A DNA stretch of 12,102 nt, taken from contig JAZSJA010000106.1 in assembly GCA_045534095.1 (NCBI GenBank), forward strand, positions 1 to 12,102, read 5' to 3'. Of the stretch, positions 5,592-12,102 are shown piece by piece. The position numbers were made by a program, and so were the translations under genes. The number at the start of each line of letters is the position of its first letter. Positions within the stretch are counted from its first letter, which is position 1. The notes beneath the pieces were generated by a model. The model saw only the letters and a program-made list of their open reading frames with translations, was not told where the DNA came from and searched no databases. The stretch is from UMGS1279 sp045534095 (GTDB lineage: Bacteria > Bacillota > Clostridia > Oscillospirales > Acutalibacteraceae).

Positions 5592-6680
5592 ATGGGATTT
5601 ATAAAAAAATTATTAAATAGAATTTTTATTGATGGTCTTAGCGGTATGGCTTTGGGACTGTTTTCAACCTTAATTATTGGTACAATTTTATCTCAAATCG
5701 GCGATTTTTTAACCACCTATGTTAACGCTGATGTTGGCAGTTCGGTATCTGCTGTGGGTAAAATTGCTTCTTGCCTTATGGGTGCAGGCATAGGTGCCGG
5801 TGTTGCCTATAAGTTTAAGGAATCTACGGCTGTAGTTATTTCTGCTATGACTGCAGGTATGCTTGGTGCATACGCCACTAAGATTTTAGGGGGAACTTTT
5901 TTTGTTAATGGGGTTCTTACTTTATCAGGCCCCGGTGAGCCACTAGGAGCTTTTGTTGCGGCTTATGTTGCTATTGAGGTTGGCCATCTTATTTCAGGTA
6001 AAACAAAAATCGATATTTTACTTACCCCTTTATGTACAATTTTTTCGGGTGCGATGGTTGGCTTCTTTGTTGGTCCTCCTATTTCTAAAATTACTAATCA
6101 ACTCGGGGAGCTTATTAACTGGGGTGCTGCTCAGCAACCATTTATCATAGGGATTGTTGTTGCGGTGATAATGGGTATGGTTCTTACTCTTCCTATTAGC
6201 TCTGCCGCTATTGGTATAATTCTTGGACTTGACGGAATTGCCGCAGGAGCTGCCACCATCGGTTGTTCCGCCAATATGATTGGTTTTGCTTTTGCGAGCT
6301 ATCGTGACAATAAATTTGGTGGTGTTCTTGCACAAGGAATCGGTACCAGTATGCTTCAAGTTCCTAATATTGTGAAAAAACCAATAATTTGGTTACCTGC
6401 AATACTAACAAGTGCAATTTTGGGTCCTATTTCTACCTGCTTACTTAAAATGACTAATAATCCAACGGGCTCCGGAATGGGCACATGTGGATTTGTTGGA
6501 CAGATTACAACCTTTCAAACAATGACGGCTGAGGGTGTTTCGTCTTGGATTGTCATTTTAGAAATTATTATCATGCACTTTATTTTACCCGCTTTAATGG
6601 CATTTTTCTTTGCAGAAATTATGCGAAAACTTAAATGGATTAAAGATGGCGATATGAAGTTAGATTTAAAAGGAGTTTAA
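5592..6680 (+). CDS. PTS EIIC-like membrane protein (PTS_EIIC_2 type)
   Basis: The 362-residue protein is an integral membrane protein with roughly nine or ten segments, rich in Gly, Ala and Ile. The start GFIKKLLNRIFIDGLSGMALGLFSTLIIGTILSQIG and the later NPTGSGMGTCGFVGQI loop are characteristic of the EIIC_2 family of sugar-phosphotransferase-like permeases. No EIIA or EIIB phosphorylation domain is fused to it and none is encoded nearby, so it would need partners elsewhere or act without phosphorylation. The substrate is unknown. The ATG at 5592 has AGAGGG about 8 bases upstream, lies 23 bases after ruvX, and no terminator intervenes. The next gene starts 4 bases after its stop with AGGAG overlapping its end, so transporter and serine hydrolase are translationally coupled. 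Confidence 0.85.
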   Translation: MGFIKKLLNRIFIDGLSGMALGLFSTLIIGTILSQIGDFLTTYVNADVGSSVSAVGKIASCLMGAGIGAGVAYKFKESTAVVISAMTAGMLGAYATKILGGTFFVNGVLTLSGPGEPLGAFVAAYVAIEVGHLISGKTKIDILLTPLCTIFSGAMVGFFVGPPISKITNQLGELINWGAAQQPFIIGIVVAVIMGMVLTLPISSAAIGIILGLDGIAAGAATIGCSANMIGFAFASYRDNKFGGVLAQGIGTSMLQVPNIVKKPIIWLPAILTSAILGPISTCLLKMTNNPTGSGMGTCGFVGQITTFQTMTAEGVSSWIVILEIIIMHFILPALMAFFFAEIMRKLKWIKDGDMKLDLKGV

Positions 6681-6684
6681 AATT

Positions 6685-7815
6685 ATGGATTTTTCAAAAC
6701 TTACCGAATATTTAAATGGAATTGATAAAAATTTAATTCCCGACTGCGAAATCGCAGTTTTTAAGGATCACAAGTGTCTATACAGAAACTCTTTTTGCCA
6801 AGAAAATTACAACAGCGATGAAGCTGCAAAGGATACATATTTTTTGTTTTCTGCCACAAAGGTTATAACTTGCACTGCCGCTCTTCGTTTGGTTGAAGAA
6901 GGCAAATTGGACCTTGACGATGCGGTTTCAAAATATTTGCCCGAATTTGCTGAATTATACGTACGGAATGGTAATGATAAAATTCTTGCTAAAAACACTC
7001 TTACGATAAGACATTTGTTTTCTATGCAAGGTGGATTTACCTATTACTTTGGTTATGAGAGCATTCAAAAAGCAATTAAAGAAAGTGATTATAAGGGTTC
7101 AACTCGCGAAATTGTAGCATCTATTGCGAAGATGCCATTGGAATTTGAACCGGGCGAGAATTTCCATTATAGTTTATGTCACGATATTCTTGCGGCAGTT
7201 GTTGAGATAGTAACAGGCAAAAAATTCTCTGAATATTTAAATGAGATTGTTTTTGCTCCTTTAGGTATGAAAGATACCACCTTTAAAATAACTGATGATA
7301 TACTTTCAAGAATGAAGCAACAATATTACGTTGATCCTGTAACGTTAACTGCGATACCAAAGAAAGCTGAATGTGCCTACTGTTTTTCTGAAAATTATGA
7401 AAGTGGCGGTGCGGGTCTCATTTCTACCATTGAGGACTACACAAAATTTATTGATGCTTTAGCTTGCGGCGAAAGTAAAGATGGCTATAGATTGTTAAAA
7501 TCGGAAACTGTAGAACTTATGAAAACAAATCAGTTGTGTGAAAACAGTTTGAAAACTTTCAGAACGAATACTGCACAATGTCAGGGATATGGTTATGCTC
7601 TTGGCGTAAGAACTATGATGGAGCCTAAAACCGATAACTCATTAAGTCCTGTTGGCGAATTTGGTTGGGATGGTGCCGCAGGTGTCTACTGTTTAATCGA
7701 TACTGATAATCATTTATCTATTTTCTATGCTCAGCATGTATTAAATTGCAAATATGTTTATACTACTGTGCATAAAGCCGTAAGAAATTTAACTTATAAG
7801 GCTTTGGAAAAATAA
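6685..7815 (+). CDS. Serine hydrolase, beta-lactamase (class C/PBP) fold
   Basis: The 376-residue protein belongs to the beta-lactamase/esterase/penicillin-binding group. The nucleophile motif SATK (S56, K59) sits at the usual distance from the N terminus and is followed by LVEEGKLDLDDAVSKYLPEF, a stretch common in the family. The second motif is Y162-S-L instead of the usual YxN. Near the C terminus GWDGAAGVY occupies the position of the KTG/HxG-type strand. No signal peptide is present, so it should act inside the cell, unlike exported PBPs and lactamases. Possible reactions are amide or ester hydrolysis of a small substrate. Bacillus AmiE, a muropeptide amidase of the same fold, is encoded next to nagZ and a PTS permease, and here the gene lies between an EIIC protein and a NagZ-like glycosidase. 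AGGAG (6671-6675) overlaps the end of the EIIC gene and serves as its ribosome binding site. Confidence 0.87.
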   Translation: MDFSKLTEYLNGIDKNLIPDCEIAVFKDHKCLYRNSFCQENYNSDEAAKDTYFLFSATKVITCTAALRLVEEGKLDLDDAVSKYLPEFAELYVRNGNDKILAKNTLTIRHLFSMQGGFTYYFGYESIQKAIKESDYKGSTREIVASIAKMPLEFEPGENFHYSLCHDILAAVVEIVTGKKFSEYLNEIVFAPLGMKDTTFKITDDILSRMKQQYYVDPVTLTAIPKKAECAYCFSENYESGGAGLISTIEDYTKFIDALACGESKDGYRLLKSETVELMKTNQLCENSLKTFRTNTAQCQGYGYALGVRTMMEPKTDNSLSPVGEFGWDGAAGVYCLIDTDNHLSIFYAQHVLNCKYVYTTVHKAVRNLTYKALEK

Positions 7816-7897
7816 TTTTTGACTTATTTTAGAATAAAAATATTGATTTATATGAGAATTTATAAGAGCATAAAAATATATTTTAGGAAGAGATAAT

Positions 7898-9487
7898 ATG
7901 AAAAAAGTTTCTTCTTGGAAAGAACTATCACTTCGTGAGAAAATAGGTCAAACAGTGGTTTGTACCTGCGATCCCGACAAACATATAAAAATGTGTGGTT
8001 CTACCGAAGAGTTTTTAAAAAAATACCCAATTGGAGGTATTTTTAACAATGGCACATATATTAACGGGCTTGATACAGGTGAGAATGAGGGCTTTAAAGC
8101 TTTGGTAGAGGAGTATAACTCTTACCTTGCGGTGCCTATGTTCACCGTTGCAGATAACGGCACCTTTGCTAAAAATAATAATGTTAATATTTCTTGCCAA
8201 ATGGCGGTTGGTGCTGCCAATGATGAAGAACTTGCATATAAAATCGGTAAGTTTCAGGCTGAAGACTGTAAAAAAACGGGAGTTAATTGGTTGCTTTGGC
8301 CTGTATGCGACATCGGTATTTCAAAAAGAAGTCCAATTATTGACGTTCGTTCGGTAGGCTCTGACCCTGATCATGTCACAAAAATGGTCAGCCAAGAGCT
8401 TAAGGCTATGAAAGATAATAATGTTATTTCTTGCCTTAAACACTATCCCGGTTCTCCATACGATGAGTGTTTAGATCCTCATTTAACGGTGGTTGACAAT
8501 AATACTCCCGTAGATTTTTGGATGGCTAATTACGGCAAAATGTATAAGGAGTTGTTTAAAGAAAATGCTCCGGCGATTATGACGGGGCATATGAATCTTG
8601 TCAACTATCAAAATGATGAATTCGAAGGTAAAATGCCACCGGCCACATTATCTTATGACCTTACAACAAAATTACTTCGTGAGGAACTTGGTTTCAAAGG
8701 AGTGGTTATTACCGACGCCCTTTGTATGGGTGGCTTTGCAGGTGAAAACGCTCTGCAAAATACGGTTAAAAGCTTTCTGGCAGGTAATGACGTTTTGCTT
8801 TGGCCAATTTTTGAATACATAGATGAAATGGAAAGACTTATACTTTCGGGCGAAGTAAAAGAAGAGGTTTTGGATGCTGCAGTTGAGCGTATATGGAATC
8901 TTAAAGCCGAATACGGTATTTTAGATAGAGCCCAAAATTCTTCAAATAAAACAAAAGATTTTTTTGTGGGAATTGCGAAGGAACTTGCAGAAAAAAGCCT
9001 TACTTTAATAAATAATGAAAGAAATCTTGTTCCTTTTGATGAAAATAAAATCAAAAAGGTACTTATTATTGGTGTAACTCCCTCCGATAAACAGTTCGAG
9101 GATTTTTATGAGCTAAAAAATGAGTTTGAAGCTTATGGTTGTGAAGTAGAAATTCGTCGTAATAACATTAGCCCTTTTGATAATGCTAAGGATTGTGCCG
9201 AAAACGACCTAATTTTATTTGCTCTTTGTCGAACTCCACATATGCCACTCGGTCCTTTGGATTTTTGGGGCGATGAGGCTGCTTCTGTTTGGGCATCAAA
9301 TACAGTTGATAAAAATAAAACGGTTGTTGCAAGTTTTGGTAGTCCCTATCTTTATAGATATTTTGAGTGTTCTAATCTTACCTATATAAATGCATATCAC
9401 AACTCAAAAGAGGTAGCAAAAGCATTTGTTGCAGCACTTTTCGGCAAAAAGCCCTTTACCGGTAAGTCTAGTGTTGAACTTTTATAA
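7898..9487 (+). CDS. Glycoside hydrolase family 3, NagZ-like (beta-N-acetylhexosaminidase type)
   Basis: The 529-residue protein has the GH3 TIM barrel in about residues 10-340 and a second alpha/beta domain in about 355-525. The nucleophile is D273 in VVITDALCMGG. The segment KHYPGSPYDECLDPH (181-195) matches the NagZ-type KHFPGHGDTxxDSH motif, which identifies the beta-N-acetylglucosaminidase branch. It keeps the Asp-x-His dyad (D193, H195) that serves as general acid/base, but the central GHG is replaced by GSP. The protein is therefore NagZ-like with a changed substrate loop, and specificity for GlcNAc-type sugars is likely but not assured. No signal peptide is visible, so it acts in the cytoplasm. 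The start ATG at 7898 has AGGAAGAG 5-10 bases upstream, and the 82-base AT-rich gap before it holds no clear terminator. GlcNAc-MurNAc or other hexosamine-containing oligosaccharides are plausible substrates. Confidence 0.88.
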   Translation: MKKVSSWKELSLREKIGQTVVCTCDPDKHIKMCGSTEEFLKKYPIGGIFNNGTYINGLDTGENEGFKALVEEYNSYLAVPMFTVADNGTFAKNNNVNISCQMAVGAANDEELAYKIGKFQAEDCKKTGVNWLLWPVCDIGISKRSPIIDVRSVGSDPDHVTKMVSQELKAMKDNNVISCLKHYPGSPYDECLDPHLTVVDNNTPVDFWMANYGKMYKELFKENAPAIMTGHMNLVNYQNDEFEGKMPPATLSYDLTTKLLREELGFKGVVITDALCMGGFAGENALQNTVKSFLAGNDVLLWPIFEYIDEMERLILSGEVKEEVLDAAVERIWNLKAEYGILDRAQNSSNKTKDFFVGIAKELAEKSLTLINNERNLVPFDENKIKKVLIIGVTPSDKQFEDFYELKNEFEAYGCEVEIRRNNISPFDNAKDCAENDLILFALCRTPHMPLGPLDFWGDEAASVWASNTVDKNKTVVASFGSPYLYRYFECSNLTYINAYHNSKEVAKAFVAALFGKKPFTGKSSVELL

Positions 9488-9489
9488 AT

Positions 9490-9548
9490 TTGTATTCAAG
9501 TAATATATTTTTCTTTTGTAATTTAAAGATTGGTGTATTAGAATACAA
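9490..9548. promoter_or_regulatory. Inverted repeat pair upstream of the GH20 gene
   Basis: TTGTATTC (9490-9497) and its exact reverse complement GAATACAA (9541-9548) are separated by 43 AT-rich bases. The right copy is also part of a short palindrome, GTATTAGAATAC (9535-9546). It could be a pair of operator half-sites controlling the GH20 gene, but chance pairing in AT-rich DNA is possible. Confidence 0.3.
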
Positions 9549-9580
9549 TTAAATTCTATTTAAATTTAAGGAGAATTATT

Positions 9581-11164
9581 ATGGAAAAACGTTTGGGAGT
9601 TATGCTTGATTGCTCACGCAATGGTGTTATGAAACCCGAAAAGGTTAAGCAGTATGTTGATTTCCTTGTAAAAATGGGATATAACACCCTTATGCTTTAT
9701 ACAGAGGATACTTACGAGGTGGAAAATCAACCGCTTTTCGGTTATATGCGCGGTAGGTATTCCACTCAAGAAATGAAAGATATGGTAGAATATGCCGATC
9801 AAAAAGGTGTTGAAATGATTCCTTGTATTCAAACCTTGGCACATCTTCCCCGTATTTTTCAATGGCCCGTTTATGACAATATGAAAGATATCCATGATAT
9901 CCTTATGATTGACGACGATAGAACATATGCTCTCGTTGAGGATATGATTAGAACTCTTAGAAAATGTTATAAAACAAATATCATTCATATTGGTATGGAT
10001 GAGGCTTGGAGCGTTGGCCTTGGTAAACATTTGCAGCAATTTGGATACGAGGATAGATTTAAACTTCTCACTCGCCATATGGAGAAAGTTGTAGAGATTG
10101 CAAAAAAATACGATTTTAAACCTATCGCTTGGGGTGATATGTTCTTCCATCTTGCCGCTGGTTCTATCACGCCTGATAACCCTGATGTTATCCCTCAAGA
10201 GGTTATTGATTTAGTTCCTAAGGATTTAGAACTTGTTTACTGGGATTATTTTTCAACCGAAAAAGAGCATTACGATAAAATGTTTGATGCTTACAGTAAG
10301 TTTAACGGCGAAACTTGGTTTGCGGGTAGTGGCATTACTTATGCAGGTCTGACACCACATATTGGCAATTCTTTAGCATATGCCAAACCTGCTATGCTAA
10401 GCTGTAGAGCTAATGGTATTGATAATGTATTGATAACTATGTGGGGTGACGACGGTCAGGAAACATCACAGTTTACAATGCTTTCCGTTCTTTTATATGC
10501 AGCAGAGATTTATAATGGTAACGAGGACGAAGAATCCATTAAAGCAAAGTTTAAAGAACTTTTTGGTATTGAATTTGATGATATGTTGCTTTTAGACCTT
10601 CCTTCAACCGTTTTGGTTGATGGTCATTGGGGTAACGTTGATAAAATCATGCTTTTCTCCGATCCATTTTTAGGATTTTACGATGTTCTTGTAAGGACTG
10701 ATAAATCTGAGGAAAAGCAATACAATGAATTTGCAAAAAGATTAGCCCAACATACATCACATCCTGATTTTGGTTACTTATTTAATATTGCCAAAACTTT
10801 ATGCGAAGTGCTTGAGTATAAGTATACACTTGGTGTTCGTACTCGTGAGGCTTATAAAAACGGTGATGTCAAAGAGGTTATTGAACGTTATAAAAAGTGC
10901 GAGGAGCTTTTGCCCAATTTCTACGAAGCTATGAAAAAACGTTGGAATATTGAAGAAAAGCCCTTTGGCTTTGAGGTTATTGATTTACGACTCGGTGGCT
11001 TAAAACAAAGGCTTGCCCATTGTCGCGAGGTTTTAGAGCAGTTTGATAGGGGAGAGATTGCTTGTATCGAAGAACTCGAGATAGAAATTATCCCAAATGG
11101 CAAACCTTTACACAATAACGAGTGGATGCAAATTGTAACCCCGGGGTATCTTAGCAGAGTTTAA
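9581..11164 (+). CDS. Glycoside hydrolase family 20, GcnA-like exo-beta-N-acetylhexosaminidase
   Basis: The 527-residue protein begins directly with the TIM barrel (KRLGVMLDCSRNGVMKPEKVKQYVDFL), without the N-terminal domain found in many GH20 enzymes, and has no signal peptide. The catalytic Asp-Glu pair of GH20 is D140-E141 in IIHIGMDEAW, where Glu is the acid and Asp assists the substrate's acetamido group. YTEDTYEVENQPLFGYMRGRYS (about 40-61) and CIQTLAHLPRIF (82-93) are typical of the GcnA-like branch, which removes terminal beta-GlcNAc or beta-GalNAc. Residues past about 350 form a helical C-terminal region (for example KRLAQHTSHPDFGYLF). GGAG about 9 bases before ATG 9581 supports the start. 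It follows the GH3 gene by 93 bases without a terminator, so the two enzymes probably form one set for trimming amino-sugar oligosaccharides in the cytoplasm. Confidence 0.9.
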   Translation: MEKRLGVMLDCSRNGVMKPEKVKQYVDFLVKMGYNTLMLYTEDTYEVENQPLFGYMRGRYSTQEMKDMVEYADQKGVEMIPCIQTLAHLPRIFQWPVYDNMKDIHDILMIDDDRTYALVEDMIRTLRKCYKTNIIHIGMDEAWSVGLGKHLQQFGYEDRFKLLTRHMEKVVEIAKKYDFKPIAWGDMFFHLAAGSITPDNPDVIPQEVIDLVPKDLELVYWDYFSTEKEHYDKMFDAYSKFNGETWFAGSGITYAGLTPHIGNSLAYAKPAMLSCRANGIDNVLITMWGDDGQETSQFTMLSVLLYAAEIYNGNEDEESIKAKFKELFGIEFDDMLLLDLPSTVLVDGHWGNVDKIMLFSDPFLGFYDVLVRTDKSEEKQYNEFAKRLAQHTSHPDFGYLFNIAKTLCEVLEYKYTLGVRTREAYKNGDVKEVIERYKKCEELLPNFYEAMKKRWNIEEKPFGFEVIDLRLGGLKQRLAHCREVLEQFDRGEIACIEELEIEIIPNGKPLHNNEWMQIVTPGYLSRV

Positions 11165-11176
11165 TCTAATCTGTAT

Positions 11177-11200
11177 AGGTTTATTCACTAGAAACCTTTT
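11177..11200 (+). terminator. Weak hairpin possibly ending the GH20 transcript
   Basis: AGGTTT (11177-11182) and AAACCT (11192-11197) can pair across a 9-base loop and are followed by TTT. The stem is only 6 bp, so termination would be inefficient. The stronger hairpin at 11209-11253 lies immediately beyond. Confidence 0.4.
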
Positions 11201-11208
11201 GATATTAA

Positions 11209-11253
11209 AAAGAAGCTACGTTCTATTCTGTTAGATAAGAACGCAGCTTCTTT
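11209..11253. terminator. Long bidirectional hairpin between GH20 and recombinase genes
   Basis: AAAGAAGCTACGTTCT (11209-11224) pairs with AGAACGCAGCTTCTTT (11238-11253) across a 13-base loop. The single non-complementary position (A11218 and C11244) becomes a G-U pair only when transcribed on the - strand. That suggests its main role is to end the recombinase transcript. T-runs follow in both directions (TTTTTAAT on the - strand, TTTATTTTAT on the + strand). Confidence 0.78.
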
Positions 11254-11292
11254 ATTTTATCTATTAAAACAGTTGTTAATAGTTAAAACTAA
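11254..11292. repeat. Short inverted and direct repeats beside the recombinase gene
   Basis: The 39-base spacer contains CTATTAA (11261-11267) inverted as TTAATAG (11276-11282), and a direct repeat TTAAAAC at 11264-11270 and 11283-11289. The position directly after a serine recombinase gene is where an element's attachment site often lies, but with only one end visible this cannot be assigned. Confidence 0.3.
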
Positions 11293-12102
11293 TTATTTAA
11301 TGCTGTTTTCATAAGATTCGATCATCTTTTTAAAAGTGTGTCCCGTACGGCAGTCATTGACAATACCGTTATCGGAGGACTCATTTTCATCGGTTTTTTC
11401 AGCATTTTTAATAGATTTATGGCGTTTTCGTAGGGTGGACAAATGTTTCTCAACCGTCTCACCGGAGAAAATTTTTACCGAAATTTCAACAGTGCCTTCT
11501 TCAATAGGAGTTACATAAATCTTGTCAATATACCTATTTACAAATGCAGAGTCAATCATATTTTGACTTGCTTCATTTTCAGCCTTTAGTAAAATGTTAC
11601 GTATCTCTTCAATCTTCTGCTTATATTCGGAGCGTGAATTGATTTCATATTCAATTTCCTGAATAGCTGAATAAACCTCGGCAGATTCGTCAGTAATCTG
11701 TTTGTTCATCTCTATAAAATCTCGGTCGTTTATTTGACCAGCAATATTGTACTCAAGCAATTTTGATTTTTTCTTTGATAAAAAATCAAGTCGGTCTTTA
11801 AGTTTTTGCAGTTCACCCGAAGAAGTGTCTTTTGCTAATATTTCAGCATACATATTTGTATATTCCTCAATAATTAGCTTTGCATCCTCGGCTGTGTCCT
11901 TAAATACCTCGTAAAGAACTTCTTTGATTTCTTCTTCGTAAATAGTGAACGAGGGGCAAGAGCCTGTACCGTTATTGATTTTACCACTGCATATCCAACG
12001 TGATAATACATTACCTTTGCGGTCTTTACTGTCCTTGCGGTAGTAGAGCTTTCCACAATGGGTACAGTACATTTTGCCGGTTAATAGATTGGGATGGTTG
12101 CA
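11293..12102 (-). CDS. Large serine recombinase, C-terminal part (5' end outside window)
   Basis: The - strand frame is open from the window's right edge to a TAA at 11295-11293, giving 269 visible residues. It opens inside the typical recombinase-domain segment NHPNLLTGKMYCTHCGK. A zinc beta-ribbon follows, with C13, C16, C38 and C49 (counted from the first visible residue). A long charged coiled-coil helix pair comes next (about 80-165), and the end is an Arg/Lys-rich stretch with DCRTGHTFKKMIESYENSIK. This layout belongs to large serine integrases of transposons, integrative elements and prophages (TndX/TnpX-like). The catalytic resolvase domain with its Ser must lie beyond position 12102. 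The ATG at 12072 is internal, because the frame and homology continue upstream of it. The protein cuts and rejoins attachment sites to move the element. It faces the GH20 gene across the hairpin at 11209-11253. Confidence 0.9.
   Translation of the reverse strand, partial: CNHPNLLTGKMYCTHCGKLYYRKDSKDRKGNVLSRWICSGKINNGTGSCPSFTIYEEEIKEVLYEVFKDTAEDAKLIIEEYTNMYAEILAKDTSSGELQKLKDRLDFLSKKKSKLLEYNIAGQINDRDFIEMNKQITDESAEVYSAIQEIEYEINSRSEYKQKIEEIRNILLKAENEASQNMIDSAFVNRYIDKIYVTPIEEGTVEISVKIFSGETVEKHLSTLRKRHKSIKNAEKTDENESSDNGIVNDCRTGHTFKKMIESYENSIK

Larger units (their letters stand above)
11254..12102. mobile_element. Left edge of an integrated element carried by a serine recombinase (partial)
   Basis: A large serine recombinase gene at the right side of the window, reading toward ordinary chromosomal genes and stopping about 130 bases from the GH20 gene, indicates the terminal region of an integrative element or prophage. 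The exact boundary is not visible. It should lie between the GH20 stop (11164) and the recombinase stop (11293), and the left coordinate given here is only an estimate. Cargo genes lie outside the window. Confidence 0.5.

Noticed and set aside
7871..7885. Palindrome TAAAAATATATTTTA next to the GH3 ribosome binding site
   Set aside because: It is pure A/T and is expected by chance in such an AT-rich gap.
7816..7897. A promoter (TTGACT at 7819-7824) in front of the GH3 gene
   Set aside because: No convincing -10 box lies at 16-18 bases; the best hexamer is TATTGA. I could not support it.
8653..9054. A 133-codon - strand frame inside the GH3 gene
   Set aside because: It is low-complexity Ser-rich translation antisense to a well-supported gene.
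9614..10198. A 194-codon open frame on the - strand inside the GH20 gene
   Set aside because: It is antisense to a gene with clear catalytic motifs, has no credible ribosome binding site or family features, and is explained by codon use of the real frame.
11874..12056. A 60-codon - strand frame overlapping the recombinase in another register
   Set aside because: It is a shadow of the recombinase frame, which carries the zinc ribbon and coiled-coil.
1..12102. tRNA, rRNA, CRISPR array or a phage-defence gene set
   Set aside because: I saw no cloverleaf-like segment, no regularly spaced repeats and no defence-type enzymes in the window.

Overview
The window is AT-rich DNA from an anaerobic, spore-forming member of the Firmicutes, most likely class Clostridia (a gut Oscillospiraceae/Ruminococcaceae-like genome is my inference). 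The evidence is clear AGGAGG-type ribosome binding sites, sigma-A promoters with extended -10 boxes, tight unidirectional operons, and a recognisable 24-codon spoVM gene, which marks an endospore former. No rRNA, tRNA or CRISPR array is visible, and no gap between genes is longer than about 145 bases.

Layout, left to right. (1) 1-769, + strand: the end of an unrecognised gene, then a Cys-rich protein of the YkgJ-like putative metal-chelating type. A hairpin at 785-809 lies between convergent units. (2) 823-2227, - strand: cysK (cysteine synthase) followed 25 bases later by a small lipoprotein gene, driven by a strong promoter at 2251-2279. (3) 2371-4016, + strand: an alpha/beta-hydrolase (HSL/BD-FAE type) and a DMT/EamA transporter overlapping by one base, with their own promoter (2315-2343) and terminator (4026-4056). 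(4) 4117-4356: a compact two-gene unit framed by terminators on both sides, made of a 48-residue membrane peptide gene and spoVM. The second is certain enough to name; the first is undescribed as far as I know and is a candidate small sporulation protein. (5) 4444-7815: histidine phosphatase, ruvX (Holliday junction resolvase), a PTS EIIC-like membrane protein and a beta-lactamase-fold serine hydrolase, closely spaced and all on the + strand. (6) 7898-11164: two cytoplasmic glycosidases, a NagZ-like GH3 protein and a GcnA-like GH20 protein. (7) 11165-11292: a repeat-rich spacer with a long bidirectional hairpin. (8) 11293-12102, - strand: the C-terminal half of a large serine recombinase, showing that an integrated mobile element begins at or near this point and continues past the right edge.

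How the genes work together. EIIC-like transporter, serine hydrolase, GH3 and GH20 form a consecutive co-directional run. All three hydrolases lack signal peptides. The set is reminiscent of the Bacillus murP-amiE-nagZ muropeptide-recycling locus, with a different transporter and an added GH20, so uptake and intracellular trimming of an amino-sugar compound (muropeptide or host glycan fragment) is a reasonable hypothesis, not a demonstrated function. The most notable items for follow-up are the 48-residue gene paired with spoVM, this hydrolase cluster, and the mobile-element boundary.
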